Under the pieces are notes generated by a model. The model ran no database searches. It had not been told where the DNA came from and worked only from the letters and a program-made list of their open reading frames with translations. This document shows positions 1-8,523 of a stretch of 64,000 bases of DNA, piece after piece; position 1 is the stretch's first letter, and each line of letters begins with the position of its first letter. This DNA is from an uncultured Clostridia bacterium. GTDB lineage: Bacteria > Bacillota > Clostridia > Peptostreptococcales > Anaerovoracaceae. The stretch is from contig CAKQMV010000004.1 of the NCBI GenBank assembly GCA_934255135.1, positions 62,001-126,000 of the forward strand. Reading direction: 5' to 3'. Made by a program: the position numbers and the translations under genes.

Positions 1-77
1 ATCGTTTCTCTGATATATACCCAGTCGGTCTTCGCCTTGTTATCGCTTTCCACGCAGAAAATCAATTGCTTACTCAT
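1..77 (-). CDS. Partial N-terminus of the partner protein of the upstream ATPase
   Basis: This gene runs off the left edge; only about 25 N-terminal residues are visible, beginning MSKQLIFCVESDNKAK. The ATG overlaps the end of the ATPase gene in an ATGAGTAA arrangement, so the two are translationally coupled and were probably inherited as a pair. A hydrophobic strand followed by an acidic residue (IFCVESD) would suit the first strand of a TOPRIM or other nuclease fold, as in ATPase-nuclease defence pairs (PARIS AriA/AriB, RloA/RloB), but so little is visible that this is only a guess. Function not assigned. Confidence 0.6.
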   Translation of the reverse strand, partial: MSKQLIFCVESDNKAKTDWVYIRET

Positions 78-1368
78 CTTGGCCTCCCAGGATTCCAACA
101 AAATCCGTCGATTCCACGTTAAAAGGCAGATATTCAATCATTCCCGCACGATACAGGCTTTCTGGAGAGTAGTTGCCATTCGTCTTCCACGGAATAACCC
201 TGTTGTCATTCGAAAGGAAATCAATCGACTTCTTGTTTCTTCTAAGCACCGACATTGGGCTCGTGTTGTGCGTAGTGAAGCAAAGCTGCCCCTCGCCATA
301 TTCCATAAAGAATTCGATGAGCTTGCACAGGTATATGTCATTAATGTTCGCATCCATCTCGTCGATGAATACTATCGCACCCTCCGCAGCAGCATTCAGA
401 TAATCAAACAAATCTATCAGCTTCTTGATTCCAGTACTTTCGAACTCTTTATCAACAGAATATTCTGGATACCTCATCACAAGTGAACAATCATAATATT
501 CGACATTTTCTTTCTTCTCAATCTCTATCCCAACAAGATCTGTCTTAAACAACTTAAGAAATCCTTCGAGCTGGCGCACTCTTCTCTCGTATTCGCCAAA
601 AAGTGGCTTCAGCACCTGTCTATCCCGCACGCCCGCATACGTCTCGAAGTCATTGAGAACTTCATCAGCATCCCTAAGCTCGCGAATCGTCTCTGATAGG
701 AAATATAAGTCATGTTGATCACTCGCGTCCATATAACATCTTATAGATAGCGACCAAAAGAACGCAGTCAGCAGGTCGTCAGTCACCCCTGAATCCGAAG
801 TGAGCGGCAGCAGTTTGAAAGATAGTGACAGAAATGTTGATTTCTCAAGCAGGTTTGCAGTCTTTATCTTAAATACTTCCATCGATTCATCAGAGCATTG
901 AATTCTTTTAAGCTCTCCATCACAGCATTCATAGATTGTCGAATAGAATGTTGCAGTTCTGCTACGTTTGCTTAAATTCTCATAGCTAATACCATACTTA
1001 CCTGAAGTAAGCTTCTCTATACGAAGTGAATATGAATATACTGACTCAACAATGTCACCTGTTAGGTGCACGAATTCAAAGCTACAAGAAAACGCCTGGA
1101 TCTTCTTGTTGATAATCTCATTAAGATAACGCTGATTGGAAGCATCGCTTAGATAATCTTCTTCAAGGCATAGAAGCTTAACCAGATTCACAGCAGATAC
1201 AATAGCAGTCTTACCCGAACCATTCTCACCATAAATCGCTTTAACATTATATCCATCCACAGAGAAATCCTTGCCTATAGACTTCTTGTAGAAATCAATG
1301 GATATCTCATTTTCAATATTCTTTATACCGCTGAGTTTAAGATTCAGCAAAAAGAATTTCTGTTTCAT
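70..1368 (-). CDS. AAA/ABC-type ATPase (AAA_15/OLD-like), possible defence ATPase
   Basis: A 432-residue ATPase. Walker A is GENGSGKT at residues 47-54, following an N-terminal strand typical of RecF/SMC-like heads (LKLSGIKNIENEISIDF). Walker B is IVFIDEMD near residues 332-339, and a switch histidine lies in FTTHNTSP near 364-371. The long middle carries no recognisable domain. The start is supported by an AGGAG element about 8 bases upstream. It is immediately followed by, and overlaps, a second gene cut by the window edge. Stand-alone ATPases of this architecture with a downstream partner are common in phage-defence modules (PARIS, RloAB-like, OLD-type), so a defence role is plausible but not shown. 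The intergenic DNA before the next gene is AT-rich. Confidence 0.8.
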   Translation of the reverse strand: MKQKFFLLNLKLSGIKNIENEISIDFYKKSIGKDFSVDGYNVKAIYGENGSGKTAIVSAVNLVKLLCLEEDYLSDASNQRYLNEIINKKIQAFSCSFEFVHLTGDIVESVYSYSLRIEKLTSGKYGISYENLSKRSRTATFYSTIYECCDGELKRIQCSDESMEVFKIKTANLLEKSTFLSLSFKLLPLTSDSGVTDDLLTAFFWSLSIRCYMDASDQHDLYFLSETIRELRDADEVLNDFETYAGVRDRQVLKPLFGEYERRVRQLEGFLKLFKTDLVGIEIEKKENVEYYDCSLVMRYPEYSVDKEFESTGIKKLIDLFDYLNAAAEGAIVFIDEMDANINDIYLCKLIEFFMEYGEGQLCFTTHNTSPMSVLRRNKKSIDFLSNDNRVIPWKTNGNYSPESLYRAGMIEYLPFNVESTDFVGILGGQDE

Positions 1369-1805
1369 TTCAGATTCTCCTTAAAACACGATTGCAGAAA
1401 GCATAACTCTTCCTAAATCAATTCTAATCTAAACTTCAAAAATATACAATATGTATATTTTAACAATAGCATAAAAACCTACATGACACATTCCTTGGGC
1501 TGTATATAGATTCAATAATCTGGAAGAATATGCTGCACTTTTACGTTAAAACCGACTTGAAATCGAGAAAATTTTTCTTTTTCTGTGCTTCGTCTTGACA
1601 ACACAAAACATGCCCAAAATCCCAAATATCAATTCACACCTTTTGAGACAACTTGTTCAATTAAACGTTATTTCCAACACGGAACAGTGGCGCAATACGG
1701 CACCACCGGTTCCACAAAATGACGATGATACCGGCCATGAGCCGTGATCATAAAATGCATTTTGCTTAATTAATTAAACAAAAATCGGAAAGGAGAAATT
1801 GGAAA
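1369..1805. other. Intergenic region between divergent ATPase and surface-protein genes
   Basis: About 437 bases without a credible gene. It must hold the divergent promoters for the ATPase and the surface protein. The only clear element is the 25-bp box at 1636-1660, repeated upstream of the paralogous surface gene. A GGAAAGGAG ribosome-binding site lies just before 1806. Confidence 0.6.
1636..1660 (+). promoter_or_regulatory. 25-bp box shared with the paralogous surface gene
   Basis: The core CACCTTTTGAGAC, followed by one variable base and ACTTGTTCAA, occurs here about 145 bases before the start of the 687-residue surface protein. It recurs in inverse orientation at 6865-6889, about 128 bases before the 768-residue paralogue. 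Twenty-four of 25 positions match, while the surrounding DNA does not align, which argues for a regulatory element (operator or promoter-upstream site) rather than simple duplication. Confidence 0.6.
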
Positions 1806-3869
1806 ATGCGTAAGAAGATTTTTGCGACTCTTATGTCAGTTGCAATGGTAGCGTCATTCATGCCATCAATCGCGTTTGCTGCTAACACAAACAGCGGCCA
1901 CGCTTTCTACAAGTATGATACTGACTACACTATCGTAAATGGCAAGGTTGTAGCTAAGAAACCTAACAATCAGAAAACAATTGAGAAATATGTTGAGGTT
2001 GTTACATCACCAACATGCACTACTGCTGGTTCAGTAGTATCAAAGTGTCATATTGCTCTACCTGAGGGCGTTGAGTGTGACGAGACTATTACTGAAGAAA
2101 TTCCAGCAGGTCACTCATTTGCTAGAGTAAACATGACTATCGATGAGTTTGCTGCTCAGGAGGTTGCTCAGAAGACTCTAACTGAGGCTGAGGCAAAGGC
2201 TTGGGTTAAGGCTCAGAAGGGCAAGTGTCACGTAGATGCAAACCGTTGCTCAAACTGCGGTGAGGTAGCTGCTATCGGTAACAATACTGATGATTCAAAG
2301 GTTAAGGATCACGCTTACACAGGTGATAAGACTTGTGCATCAAAGGTACAGTGTAGCTTTGCTGGTTGCACAGCTAAGATTGACACACCAGCAGAAAAGC
2401 TTGACAAGACTGGAGGTGGTCAGCCAAATCATGACGTTACAGGTGTAACTGATACTGAGAAGACTGTTGCTTGCGGTGGCATTACAACTACTGGAAAGGT
2501 TTGTAAGAAGTGCGGAGAGTTTGTAGCAAATGGTGCTTCTACTGGAACTGCAAAGTGCAAGGAGTTCGTTGGAGATCTCGACTCAGTAAAGAAGAGCATT
2601 GACGGAACAAAGGTATTCTACAACGGAAAGAAGATTGCTGATATCAGCGGCACTACAGTTACAACTGTTGATGGTTACTACTATGATACAAATAGAGACG
2701 TATTTGTAAAGGCTGACACAAAGACAGCTGATAACAAGTTCGGTTACACTTGCAAGAAGTGTGGATATGTACAGGCTCTTGACAACAAGACTTTTGCAGA
2801 GACATGTGCACACGCATGGACAAAGGTAACTGTAGATGCTACTTGCACAACTGCAGCTCAGGAGTATATGGTATGTTCAGAGTGCGGTAAGTACAAGAAG
2901 GTAAAGGATGCTGACGATGTTGTAGGAACAACTGATAAGAATGCAGCTACTACAACTGTTGAAGGAAGCAAGCCACTTAAGCACGCTCTTGAGGTAAAGA
3001 CTGTTGCTGGCGACTGCCACGATACTGCTAAGTATGTAGTAAAGTGCACAAGAAAGGGTTGCAATGCAAAGGTTGAGGTAACTCCTGCTGACTTCAAGAC
3101 TCTTGCAAAGGGAGACTCTCTATTTGTTGATCCTTCAAAGGCTGCACTCAGCGCTGATACAGTAAATGTTGCTGGTTCAGCAGAGCTTAAGTACCTTTCA
3201 GATAGCACTACAGATAACCACAAGTTCACTAAGAAGGTAACTGTAAAGAAGGCTACTTGCACAAATAACGAGATCGTTGCATATGTATGTGATACTTGCG
3301 GAAAGTTCAACATCCACACTGCTACAATCGTACCAGGAACAAAGCTTGCTCATGAAATCGTAACAGTTGAGGAGCCAGCTACTTGTGAGAAGACTGCTGC
3401 AAAGTATGAGATTTGTAAGAACTGTGACTACCGTAAGGATCTTGTAAAGGCTAAGGCTATCCCTGGTGGAAAGTGCCTCGAGGATTCATGGAAGGTTATT
3501 AAGCCTGCAACTGTATTTGAAGAAGGCATCAAGGCTGTAGCTTGCTCAAAGTGTGGTAACGTTAAGGACGGCGCTATGAAGGCACCAATCGCTAAGAAGA
3601 CTGTTGCTAAGGCAACTGTAACTCTTAAGGCTGGAAAGAACAGTTTCACTGTAAAGGCTTCAGCTGCTAACGCTACTGGATACAAGGTAGTTTACAAGAG
3701 AGCTGGCAAGAAGGCTATCACTAAGGTAGTTGACGCTGAGAACCTCTCAAAGACTTACAAGAAGCTTGCTAAGGGTAAGAAGTACACAGTTAAGGTAACT
3801 GCATTTGCTTCAAACGGAACTGACACAGTTTACGGAGCAACAACAACTAAGACTGTAAAGACAAAGTAA
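1806..3869 (+). CDS. Secreted cysteine-rich repeat surface protein with C-terminal fibronectin-like module
   Basis: A 687-residue secreted protein. Residues 1-25 form a signal peptide (basic start, hydrophobic core, cleavage after AFA). The body holds about nine Cys-rich units of the form C-x(10-14)-C-x2-C, for example ATCTTAAQEYMVCSECGKYK and YTCKKCGYVQALDN, resembling degenerate zinc-ribbon repeats seen in Firmicute surface proteins. The last 95 residues form a lysine-rich fibronectin type III-like module ending TKTVKTK. No LPXTG motif, SLH domain or lipobox is visible, so attachment is unknown. The paralogue at 4430-6736 has the same architecture. An AAAGGAGAAATTGGAAA ribosome-binding region precedes the ATG. 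Ligand and role are unknown; metal binding or a disulfide-stabilised stalk are both possible. Confidence 0.85.
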   Translation: MRKKIFATLMSVAMVASFMPSIAFAANTNSGHAFYKYDTDYTIVNGKVVAKKPNNQKTIEKYVEVVTSPTCTTAGSVVSKCHIALPEGVECDETITEEIPAGHSFARVNMTIDEFAAQEVAQKTLTEAEAKAWVKAQKGKCHVDANRCSNCGEVAAIGNNTDDSKVKDHAYTGDKTCASKVQCSFAGCTAKIDTPAEKLDKTGGGQPNHDVTGVTDTEKTVACGGITTTGKVCKKCGEFVANGASTGTAKCKEFVGDLDSVKKSIDGTKVFYNGKKIADISGTTVTTVDGYYYDTNRDVFVKADTKTADNKFGYTCKKCGYVQALDNKTFAETCAHAWTKVTVDATCTTAAQEYMVCSECGKYKKVKDADDVVGTTDKNAATTTVEGSKPLKHALEVKTVAGDCHDTAKYVVKCTRKGCNAKVEVTPADFKTLAKGDSLFVDPSKAALSADTVNVAGSAELKYLSDSTTDNHKFTKKVTVKKATCTNNEIVAYVCDTCGKFNIHTATIVPGTKLAHEIVTVEEPATCEKTAAKYEICKNCDYRKDLVKAKAIPGGKCLEDSWKVIKPATVFEEGIKAVACSKCGNVKDGAMKAPIAKKTVAKATVTLKAGKNSFTVKASAANATGYKVVYKRAGKKAITKVVDAENLSKTYKKLAKGKKYTVKVTAFASNGTDTVYGATTTKTVKTK

Positions 3870-3902
3870 TTAAGCTTATACCGTAATTAGGCTATATGCA
3901 TT

Positions 3903-3933
3903 ATTAAGACCTGGTCCATTCGGGCCGGGTCTT
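3903..3933. terminator. Strong hairpin downstream of surface gene
   Basis: TTAAGACC pairs with GGTCTTAA around an inner GG-CC stem and an ATTC loop. There is no long T tract after it, so it may be a weak terminator or an mRNA-stabilising hairpin between the surface gene and the lipoprotein gene. Confidence 0.6.
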
Positions 3934-3975
3934 AAGTCATTTATAGACATTTTACAGGATAAGGAGATTGAAAAT

Positions 3976-4341
3976 ATGAAGAAGAGAAGCATTATTATGC
4001 TACTTACCCTGATGCTTGCTGGTATGATGATTATGCCTGGCTGTAGTTCAGATAAGGTAGCAAAGCTTGCTGGAGACTGGCATTCTGAGACATGCATTCA
4101 TGAGAAGAAGGAAGCGGATACTCATGAGGTATGGGGTGACTTCAGCATTACTATCAATGAGGATCACAGCGCTACTGTAGAATTCATCGGAATCAAGAGC
4201 AAGGGAACTGTTGAGGAGAATGAGAATGGTACATTTAAACTTTCTACAAAAAAGTTTGATGACATCACTCTGACTCAGGATGGAGACACTCTGAAGATGG
4301 ACTTCGCGAAGGATCAGATCATCTTCGAGAAGGCGGAATAG
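3976..4341 (+). CDS. Small lipoprotein of unknown function
   Basis: A 121-residue lipoprotein. The signal peptide MKKRSIIMLLTLMLAGMMIMPGC has a lipobox-like end (MPGC) with the acylated cysteine at residue 23. The mature part is a short beta-rich domain (GDWHSETC..., FSITINEDHSATVEF, GTVEENENGTFKL, DTLKMDF), the strand pattern of small lipocalin-like or DUF-type lipoproteins found widely in Clostridia. An AAGGAGATTG ribosome-binding site precedes the ATG. It sits between the two convergent cysteine-rich surface genes and may share their export context. Ligand unknown. Confidence 0.8.
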   Translation: MKKRSIIMLLTLMLAGMMIMPGCSSDKVAKLAGDWHSETCIHEKKEADTHEVWGDFSITINEDHSATVEFIGIKSKGTVEENENGTFKLSTKKFDDITLTQDGDTLKMDFAKDQIIFEKAE

Positions 4342-4360
4342 TTGAAAAATCGAATATACC

Positions 4361-4394
4361 AAAAGGTCGGGACGAGCCCGACCTTTTGTATTTT
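4361..4394. terminator. Bidirectional rho-independent terminator
   Basis: AAAAGGTCGGG and CCCGACCTTTT form an 11-bp stem with an ACGAG loop and flanking T- and A-rich tails. It separates the convergent lipoprotein gene (plus) and the cysteine-rich surface gene (minus) and can serve both. Confidence 0.85.
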
Positions 4395-4429
4395 AAAAAT
4401 TAGTCCATCACCTTGTTTATGTTGATTAA

Positions 4430-6736
4430 TTACTTAATCTTTACAGTCTTTACAGCTGAAGTTGCCTTAACGCCATCAGCGTTGATAGCTACAGCCTTGA
4501 ATGTGTACTTCTTGCCCTTAGCAAGCTTCTTAATAGTTACCTTCTTGCCAGCCATAACTGTCTTAGTAACATACTTTCCGCCAGCCTTCTTGTAAGAAAT
4601 CTGGTACTTAACAGCGCCCTTTGTTGACTTAACTGTTACAGTAGCAAGCTTCTTTCCAGCCTTTACTGTAGGAGCAGCATACTTAGACTTAGCTACAGTC
4701 TTAGGTGCCTCAAGAATATCACCACAGATAGCACACTTAACACCAGCAGTCTTTCCTTCAGTGAATACAGTTGGAGCTACAGCCTCAATAATTGTTGGCT
4801 TATGGTCGATCTTAGGAAGAACTACCTTCTTTGTCTCAGTGTAAATCTGGCCAGTCTGTGAGTGCTTATATGTAGCCTTGTAAGTTGCCTCACCAACCTT
4901 TTTGCAAGTTGGCTCTGTTGTTACAGTCTTTTCAACTGATGCAGGCTGTGAAACAGTTGCAACACCATCTGTCTTCTCAACCTGTGCAGGAGTCTCAAAG
5001 TTTGTGCCCTTGAAAATCCAGTTGTGGCGGTCACAACTCTTGAATGCGATCTGGCAAGTTGCATTGCCTGGATCCTCTGTATTCCAAACAAACTTAGGTG
5101 TTGTGTTTGCAGCACCGTTGTGTCCTCTTGGGTCAAGAGTTACATTCACAGTATCCTTGTACTCAACCATTCCTACCTTAGCAGTAAGAACTACTGGGAG
5201 TACGATGCTGTCAACGCAAGCGTTCTTACCCTCATTGAGCTTATTGTACGCCTTACCGTCTACTGAAAGAGCAGCATTGGATACACCATCAATAGCCTGA
5301 CCACACTTTGAGCAAACAGCATTCTTTACAGTTGCATTCTTTGCTGTATCAAGCATTCCATTATCAAAGAAATCTGCAGCAAGATCCTTCTTTGTAGGGA
5401 GAGTGTAATCTCCGCTTAGAGTATGTGTTCTAGCAAGTTCATAATCTGACTTGTTCACCTTAATGTATCTTCCATCAGTTGTCTTCTCAAACCAGTCATC
5501 GCATCCGTTTGTGCACTCATAGTGAGCCTTGTAACCAGCCTTTGTGCATGTAGGAGCCTTTGCCTCTACGAACTTGTAGTTGTGAGCAAGCTTTGGCTCT
5601 TCCTTAACAGCCTTTTCGAAATCTGCACCAGATGCTGTCTCTGAAATAGGACCCTCTTCTGGTGTTACTGTGCAAGTTGCCTTGATTTCAGGTCTTGCAG
5701 CAGCCTTGCAAGTCGCCTTTGATGTTCTAGTTACTGTGCAGTCGATAGTCTTCTCTGCTACCTCACAGCCGTCATTAACACATGGGTTTACCTTGTAAAC
5801 ACACTTTGTGAAATCCTTATTCCAAACAAATCCACTTTTACCAGTAAAGTTGTGCTTTGCCTGTGCAGCTGAAGTTACCTTGTTAACATACTTTACATTG
5901 ATGTCAGCATCTGCTCTAGAATCACCAATAAGAGCATCATCTGCTGCAACAGTTACAGTAGCCTTGTTTACTGTAATCATTCCACTTGCTGTGCAATCCT
6001 TTGACTTCTCTGTTTCTTTTGAGTCAATCTTAGCAGGAGTGCCGTAACAGTCATCAAGCTGAGCATCCTTGTTATGGTTAATTGTGAAGGTCTGTCCACA
6101 GTCATCACACTTAAGAGTAGCAAGTTTGCTTAGCTTTACAGAATCTCCAGCTGAAGGACTCTTCTCAATTCTCCAAAACTTTGAAGTTGGAGCAAGTGTT
6201 ACATTGTGATTCTTAGCAGGAAGCTTTGCAGCGGCTTCAGTAGTGAATTCCTTGCCATCCTTATCATATCCAACAACATCGCCACAAACTGAGCACTTCT
6301 TATACTCGTAGTTACCAGCCTTTGTGCAAGTTGGAGCAACTGCTGCAACAGTTACAAACTTGTGATCAGGGAAAGTAATTTCTGATGTCTTAGTTGGTGT
6401 ATACTCAAAAGTAGCAAAATCATTGTTAAGAACCTTCTTTGTTGTCTTAAATACAATCTTATCTACTGTTTTAGTCTCTCCAGCACAAGCTTTAAGCTTT
6501 GTAGCACCATTATAATACTCTACAGTCGCATCAGCGTCATATGAAATTGTAGTAGTATCCTTTCCATCGTCTGTCTGGATTACCTTAACAAGTTTAGCAG
6601 TAGAGCTACCAGGTACGTATGACCAACATGCAAGATCGTTTACTCTTGTTCCTGCAGTGCCTGCGAAAGCGATGCTAGGCATGAATGACAGAACCATTGA
6701 AGCGGACATTACGATCGCTAATAGTTTCTTCTTCAT
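4430..6736 (-). CDS. Secreted cysteine-rich repeat surface protein, paralogue of the gene at 1806
   Basis: A 768-residue secreted protein with a signal peptide cut after SIAFA (MKKKLLAIVMSASMVLSF...). Repeated units start with PTCTKAG and end in a CxxCG knuckle (PTCTKAGNYEYKKCSVCGD; PTCTKAGYKAHYECTNGCDD; AVCSKCGQAID; VKCAICGD), interspersed with beta-rich stretches. The C-terminal 80 residues form a fibronectin III-like module (VKYQISYKKAGGKYVTK ... GKKYTFKAVAINADG) ending AVKTVKIK. It matches the other surface protein in its signal peptide, Cys units, penultimate APTVFTEGK segment and terminal module. No cell-wall sorting motif is visible. An AAAGGAGAG ribosome-binding site precedes the start. 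Role unknown; surface adhesion or metal handling are possibilities only. Confidence 0.85.
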   Translation of the reverse strand: MKKKLLAIVMSASMVLSFMPSIAFAGTAGTRVNDLACWSYVPGSSTAKLVKVIQTDDGKDTTTISYDADATVEYYNGATKLKACAGETKTVDKIVFKTTKKVLNNDFATFEYTPTKTSEITFPDHKFVTVAAVAPTCTKAGNYEYKKCSVCGDVVGYDKDGKEFTTEAAAKLPAKNHNVTLAPTSKFWRIEKSPSAGDSVKLSKLATLKCDDCGQTFTINHNKDAQLDDCYGTPAKIDSKETEKSKDCTASGMITVNKATVTVAADDALIGDSRADADINVKYVNKVTSAAQAKHNFTGKSGFVWNKDFTKCVYKVNPCVNDGCEVAEKTIDCTVTRTSKATCKAAARPEIKATCTVTPEEGPISETASGADFEKAVKEEPKLAHNYKFVEAKAPTCTKAGYKAHYECTNGCDDWFEKTTDGRYIKVNKSDYELARTHTLSGDYTLPTKKDLAADFFDNGMLDTAKNATVKNAVCSKCGQAIDGVSNAALSVDGKAYNKLNEGKNACVDSIVLPVVLTAKVGMVEYKDTVNVTLDPRGHNGAANTTPKFVWNTEDPGNATCQIAFKSCDRHNWIFKGTNFETPAQVEKTDGVATVSQPASVEKTVTTEPTCKKVGEATYKATYKHSQTGQIYTETKKVVLPKIDHKPTIIEAVAPTVFTEGKTAGVKCAICGDILEAPKTVAKSKYAAPTVKAGKKLATVTVKSTKGAVKYQISYKKAGGKYVTKTVMAGKKVTIKKLAKGKKYTFKAVAINADGVKATSAVKTVKIK

Positions 6737-6796
6737 AATCTCTCCTTTCGAATTTAGGTGTGTTCTAACTTTTAATAAACGTCTTTAAATAACACG

Positions 6797-6849
6797 TCGG
6801 GAAGCGATTTTATTAAACGATGATGGATGTTTTTTTACGTGCTTCCCGA
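6797..6849. promoter_or_regulatory. Inverted repeat in the upstream region of the 768-residue surface gene
   Basis: TCGGGAAGC (6797-6805) and GCTTCCCGA (6841-6849) are perfect 9-bp complements 35 bases apart, lying between the shared 25-bp box and the start codon. They could be paired operators or a leader hairpin. The upstream DNA of the plus-strand paralogue lacks it. Confidence 0.45.
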
Positions 6850-6864
6850 GTGATATTTATGATT

Positions 6865-6889
6865 TTGAACAAGTCGTCTCAAAAGGTGT
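6865..6889 (-). promoter_or_regulatory. Second copy of the 25-bp surface-gene box
   Basis: Read on the minus strand this matches the element at 1636-1660 at 24 of 25 positions (core CACCTTTTGAGAC, one A/G difference, then ACTTGTTCAA). It has the same orientation and a similar distance relative to its gene, suggesting co-regulation of the two paralogues. Confidence 0.6.
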
Positions 6890-7317
6890 ACTTAAAGATT
6901 ATGAGATTTTGCGATTTGGAGAGGGGCGGATTTGTTTGCTATGCAAACTGAAAAGGGAACAAATATAGGTGTAGAAGAGTGTATATATTTCCAATATAAT
7001 GAAAATATATACAGAGAGGCGAAATGATGGATTCGAGCGTATTCAAATACGCTCGCAAATACGTGCTTTTATCGTGAACGTAAATCTTTGAACGCGCTCT
7101 ACGACTGCTATTGTGCGGGATGGCGGTGAGGCGGAGAAATCTTTTGGCAGGGGGATAAGGATGCATGATATCATGCTCGAATCATAAAAAAGCTACGAAA
7201 ATCGCATAAAAAATGCAGATTTTTTAACGCGAAAGTATGTACTGTTTTACGCGCGGAAATAGTGTACACTACGTGTATGTAATTAATTGCAGAAATGAGA
7301 ATTTGTGTATGAGCTAG
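6890..7317. other. Gene-free AT-rich stretch with one hairpin
   Basis: No credible coding sequence. A perfect 9-bp hairpin (CGAGCGTAT at 7034-7042, loop TCAA, ATACGCTCG at 7047-7055) is present without a T tract on either strand. Otherwise nothing recognised. Confidence 0.5.
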
Positions 7318-7702
7318 ATGACTGGCAGAGGCATGCGCAATTTTGGTGTGATCAGCAATGATTTTTATGACAGGGATGAATCATTGACTGATTTAACTGA
7401 TGCGATGATCGGCGAGATTTCTTCATTTGCAACTTGAGTTGAATACGGATGATGGCTTGCGGGCGGAGCTTGAAATCAGAGAACTGGATAGAATGTGCAC
7501 TAAAGCAATCAATGATGCAGAGGTTGATGCGGAAGGCTTACCCGTACTGGATGATGTCGGAGGCATTTATGGATACTGTGAATTTCTGAAAGGCGTGCAT
7601 GGAGTAGGCGAGGGTCCTTATGAAGACAAGGATGAGACACGCACCTGGGGCAAAAGCTTGGGATGGACAGGCCGAATGACCCACCCGGAGAATATTTTGT
7701 AG
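7318..7702 (+). pseudogene. Decayed pRiA4b ORF-3-like gene
   Basis: Two short overlapping reading frames (7318-7437, then 7427-7702 in another frame from a TTG) look like remnants of one gene. The second translates to a segment LPVLDDVGGIYGYCEFLKG, resembling the DVGG-x-x-GY-x-EFL signature near the C-terminus of plasmid pRiA4b ORF-3 family proteins, which occur in mobile and accessory regions. The N-terminal domain of that family is missing or scrambled and neither frame has a good ribosome-binding site. Interpretation as a pseudogene is inference from the partial motif. Confidence 0.45.
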
Positions 7703-7816
7703 AGATTGACAGAACAGCCTTTGAGTATTACAATGTATTACACAAAGGCTGTTGCTAATGACAGTGAGTGCAATAGTCTACATGGACAATTTGATTTCAT
7801 GAAAGGAGGAATAATT

Positions 7817-8038
7817 ATGGCAATTTCAGTTAGACTAAGTGATGCTGATGATAAACTTATAAAGCAATATGCAACGCTACATAATATAAGTGTATCAGAA
7901 TTATTCAGACAAGCTGTAATGGAACGAATTGAGAATGAATATGATCTATCTGCATATAATGTTGCGATGGAAGAATTTAAAAAAGATCCAGTAACATATT
8001 CACTAGACGAGGTAGAAAGGGAACTTGGACTTAAATAA
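7817..8038 (+). CDS. RelB/DUF6290-like antitoxin
   Basis: A 73-residue protein starting MAISVRLSDADDKLIKQYA, a ribbon-helix-helix DNA-binding N-terminus typical of RelB/ParD-like antitoxins, followed by an acidic C-terminal tail (EEFKKDPVTYSLDEVERELG) of the kind that wraps the toxin. The start at 7817 is chosen for the AAAGGAGGAATAATT ribosome-binding site 6-8 bases upstream; a longer frame from 7706 lacks one. The stop overlaps the toxin start by one base (TAATG), indicating translational coupling. Expected to neutralise the toxin and autorepress the operon. Confidence 0.85.
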   Translation: MAISVRLSDADDKLIKQYATLHNISVSELFRQAVMERIENEYDLSAYNVAMEEFKKDPVTYSLDEVERELGLK

Positions 8039-8301
8039 TGTATCATGTTGAATTCTCAAAGCTTGCACTGAAGCAACTGAAAAAACTGGACAAACCAACG
8101 GCAGCATTAATTGTTGGATGGGTTAGGAAGAATCTTGAAGGTGTAGATAATCCAAGAGTACATGGAAAGGGGCTCACTTCGAACAAATCCGGACAATGGA
8201 GATATAGAGTTGGTGATTATAGAATAATTGCAGAAATAATAGAGGCTGAGGTGGTAGTGCTAGTGTTAGAAGTTGGACATAGAAAAGATATATATATGTA
8301 G
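8038..8301 (+). CDS. RelE/ParE superfamily toxin
   Basis: An 87-residue basic protein, YHVEFSKLALKQLKKLDKPTAA ..., with the RelE/ParE pattern: N-terminal strand and two helices, a GLTSNKSGQWRYRVGDYRII central sheet, and a C-terminal VLVLEVGHRKDIY. The arginines of WRYRVGDYRI and the C-terminal HRKDIY match the ribosome-dependent mRNase RelE branch better than gyrase-targeting ParE. It is coupled to the antitoxin by TAATG and followed by a terminator, so the pair is a complete two-gene type II module. The actual target is unproven. Confidence 0.85.
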   Translation: MYHVEFSKLALKQLKKLDKPTAALIVGWVRKNLEGVDNPRVHGKGLTSNKSGQWRYRVGDYRIIAEIIEAEVVVLVLEVGHRKDIYM

Positions 8302-8305
8302 GAGA

Positions 8306-8347
8306 AAAATCATCCATACTGGTGAGAATCAGACTGGATGATTTTTT
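8306..8347 (+). terminator. Rho-independent terminator of the toxin-antitoxin operon
   Basis: AAATCATCCA pairs with TGGATGATTT around an ACTGGTGAGAATCAGAC apical region and is followed by TTTTTTAT. It lies five bases after the toxin stop. Confidence 0.8.
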
Positions 8348-8380
8348 ATACGTATTGGGAATAGGATTAAAAAATATTAG

Positions 8381-8422
8381 GCATCGAAGTTAGGCATAAT
8401 TGCTTGGCTTCGATGCTTTTTT
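8381..8422 (+). terminator. Second terminator-like hairpin
   Basis: GCATCGAAG (8381-8389) pairs with CTTCGATGC (8408-8416) and is followed by TTTTTTC. It may back up the preceding terminator or end a small transcript. Confidence 0.55.
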
Positions 8423-8523
8423 CATGCCTATTGTAAACATGAATTGTTAAACATGTGAGCAATAGGTTGGACTTCTATATGAGTCTATGTAACAAGAGGC
8501 GTTATATGTGATATATGGAGAGA

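Noticed and set aside
7706..7816. Longer start for the antitoxin gene
   Set aside because: The extension has no ribosome-binding site, whereas AAAGGAGG precedes ATG 7817 and the protein then begins at the usual RelB N-terminus.
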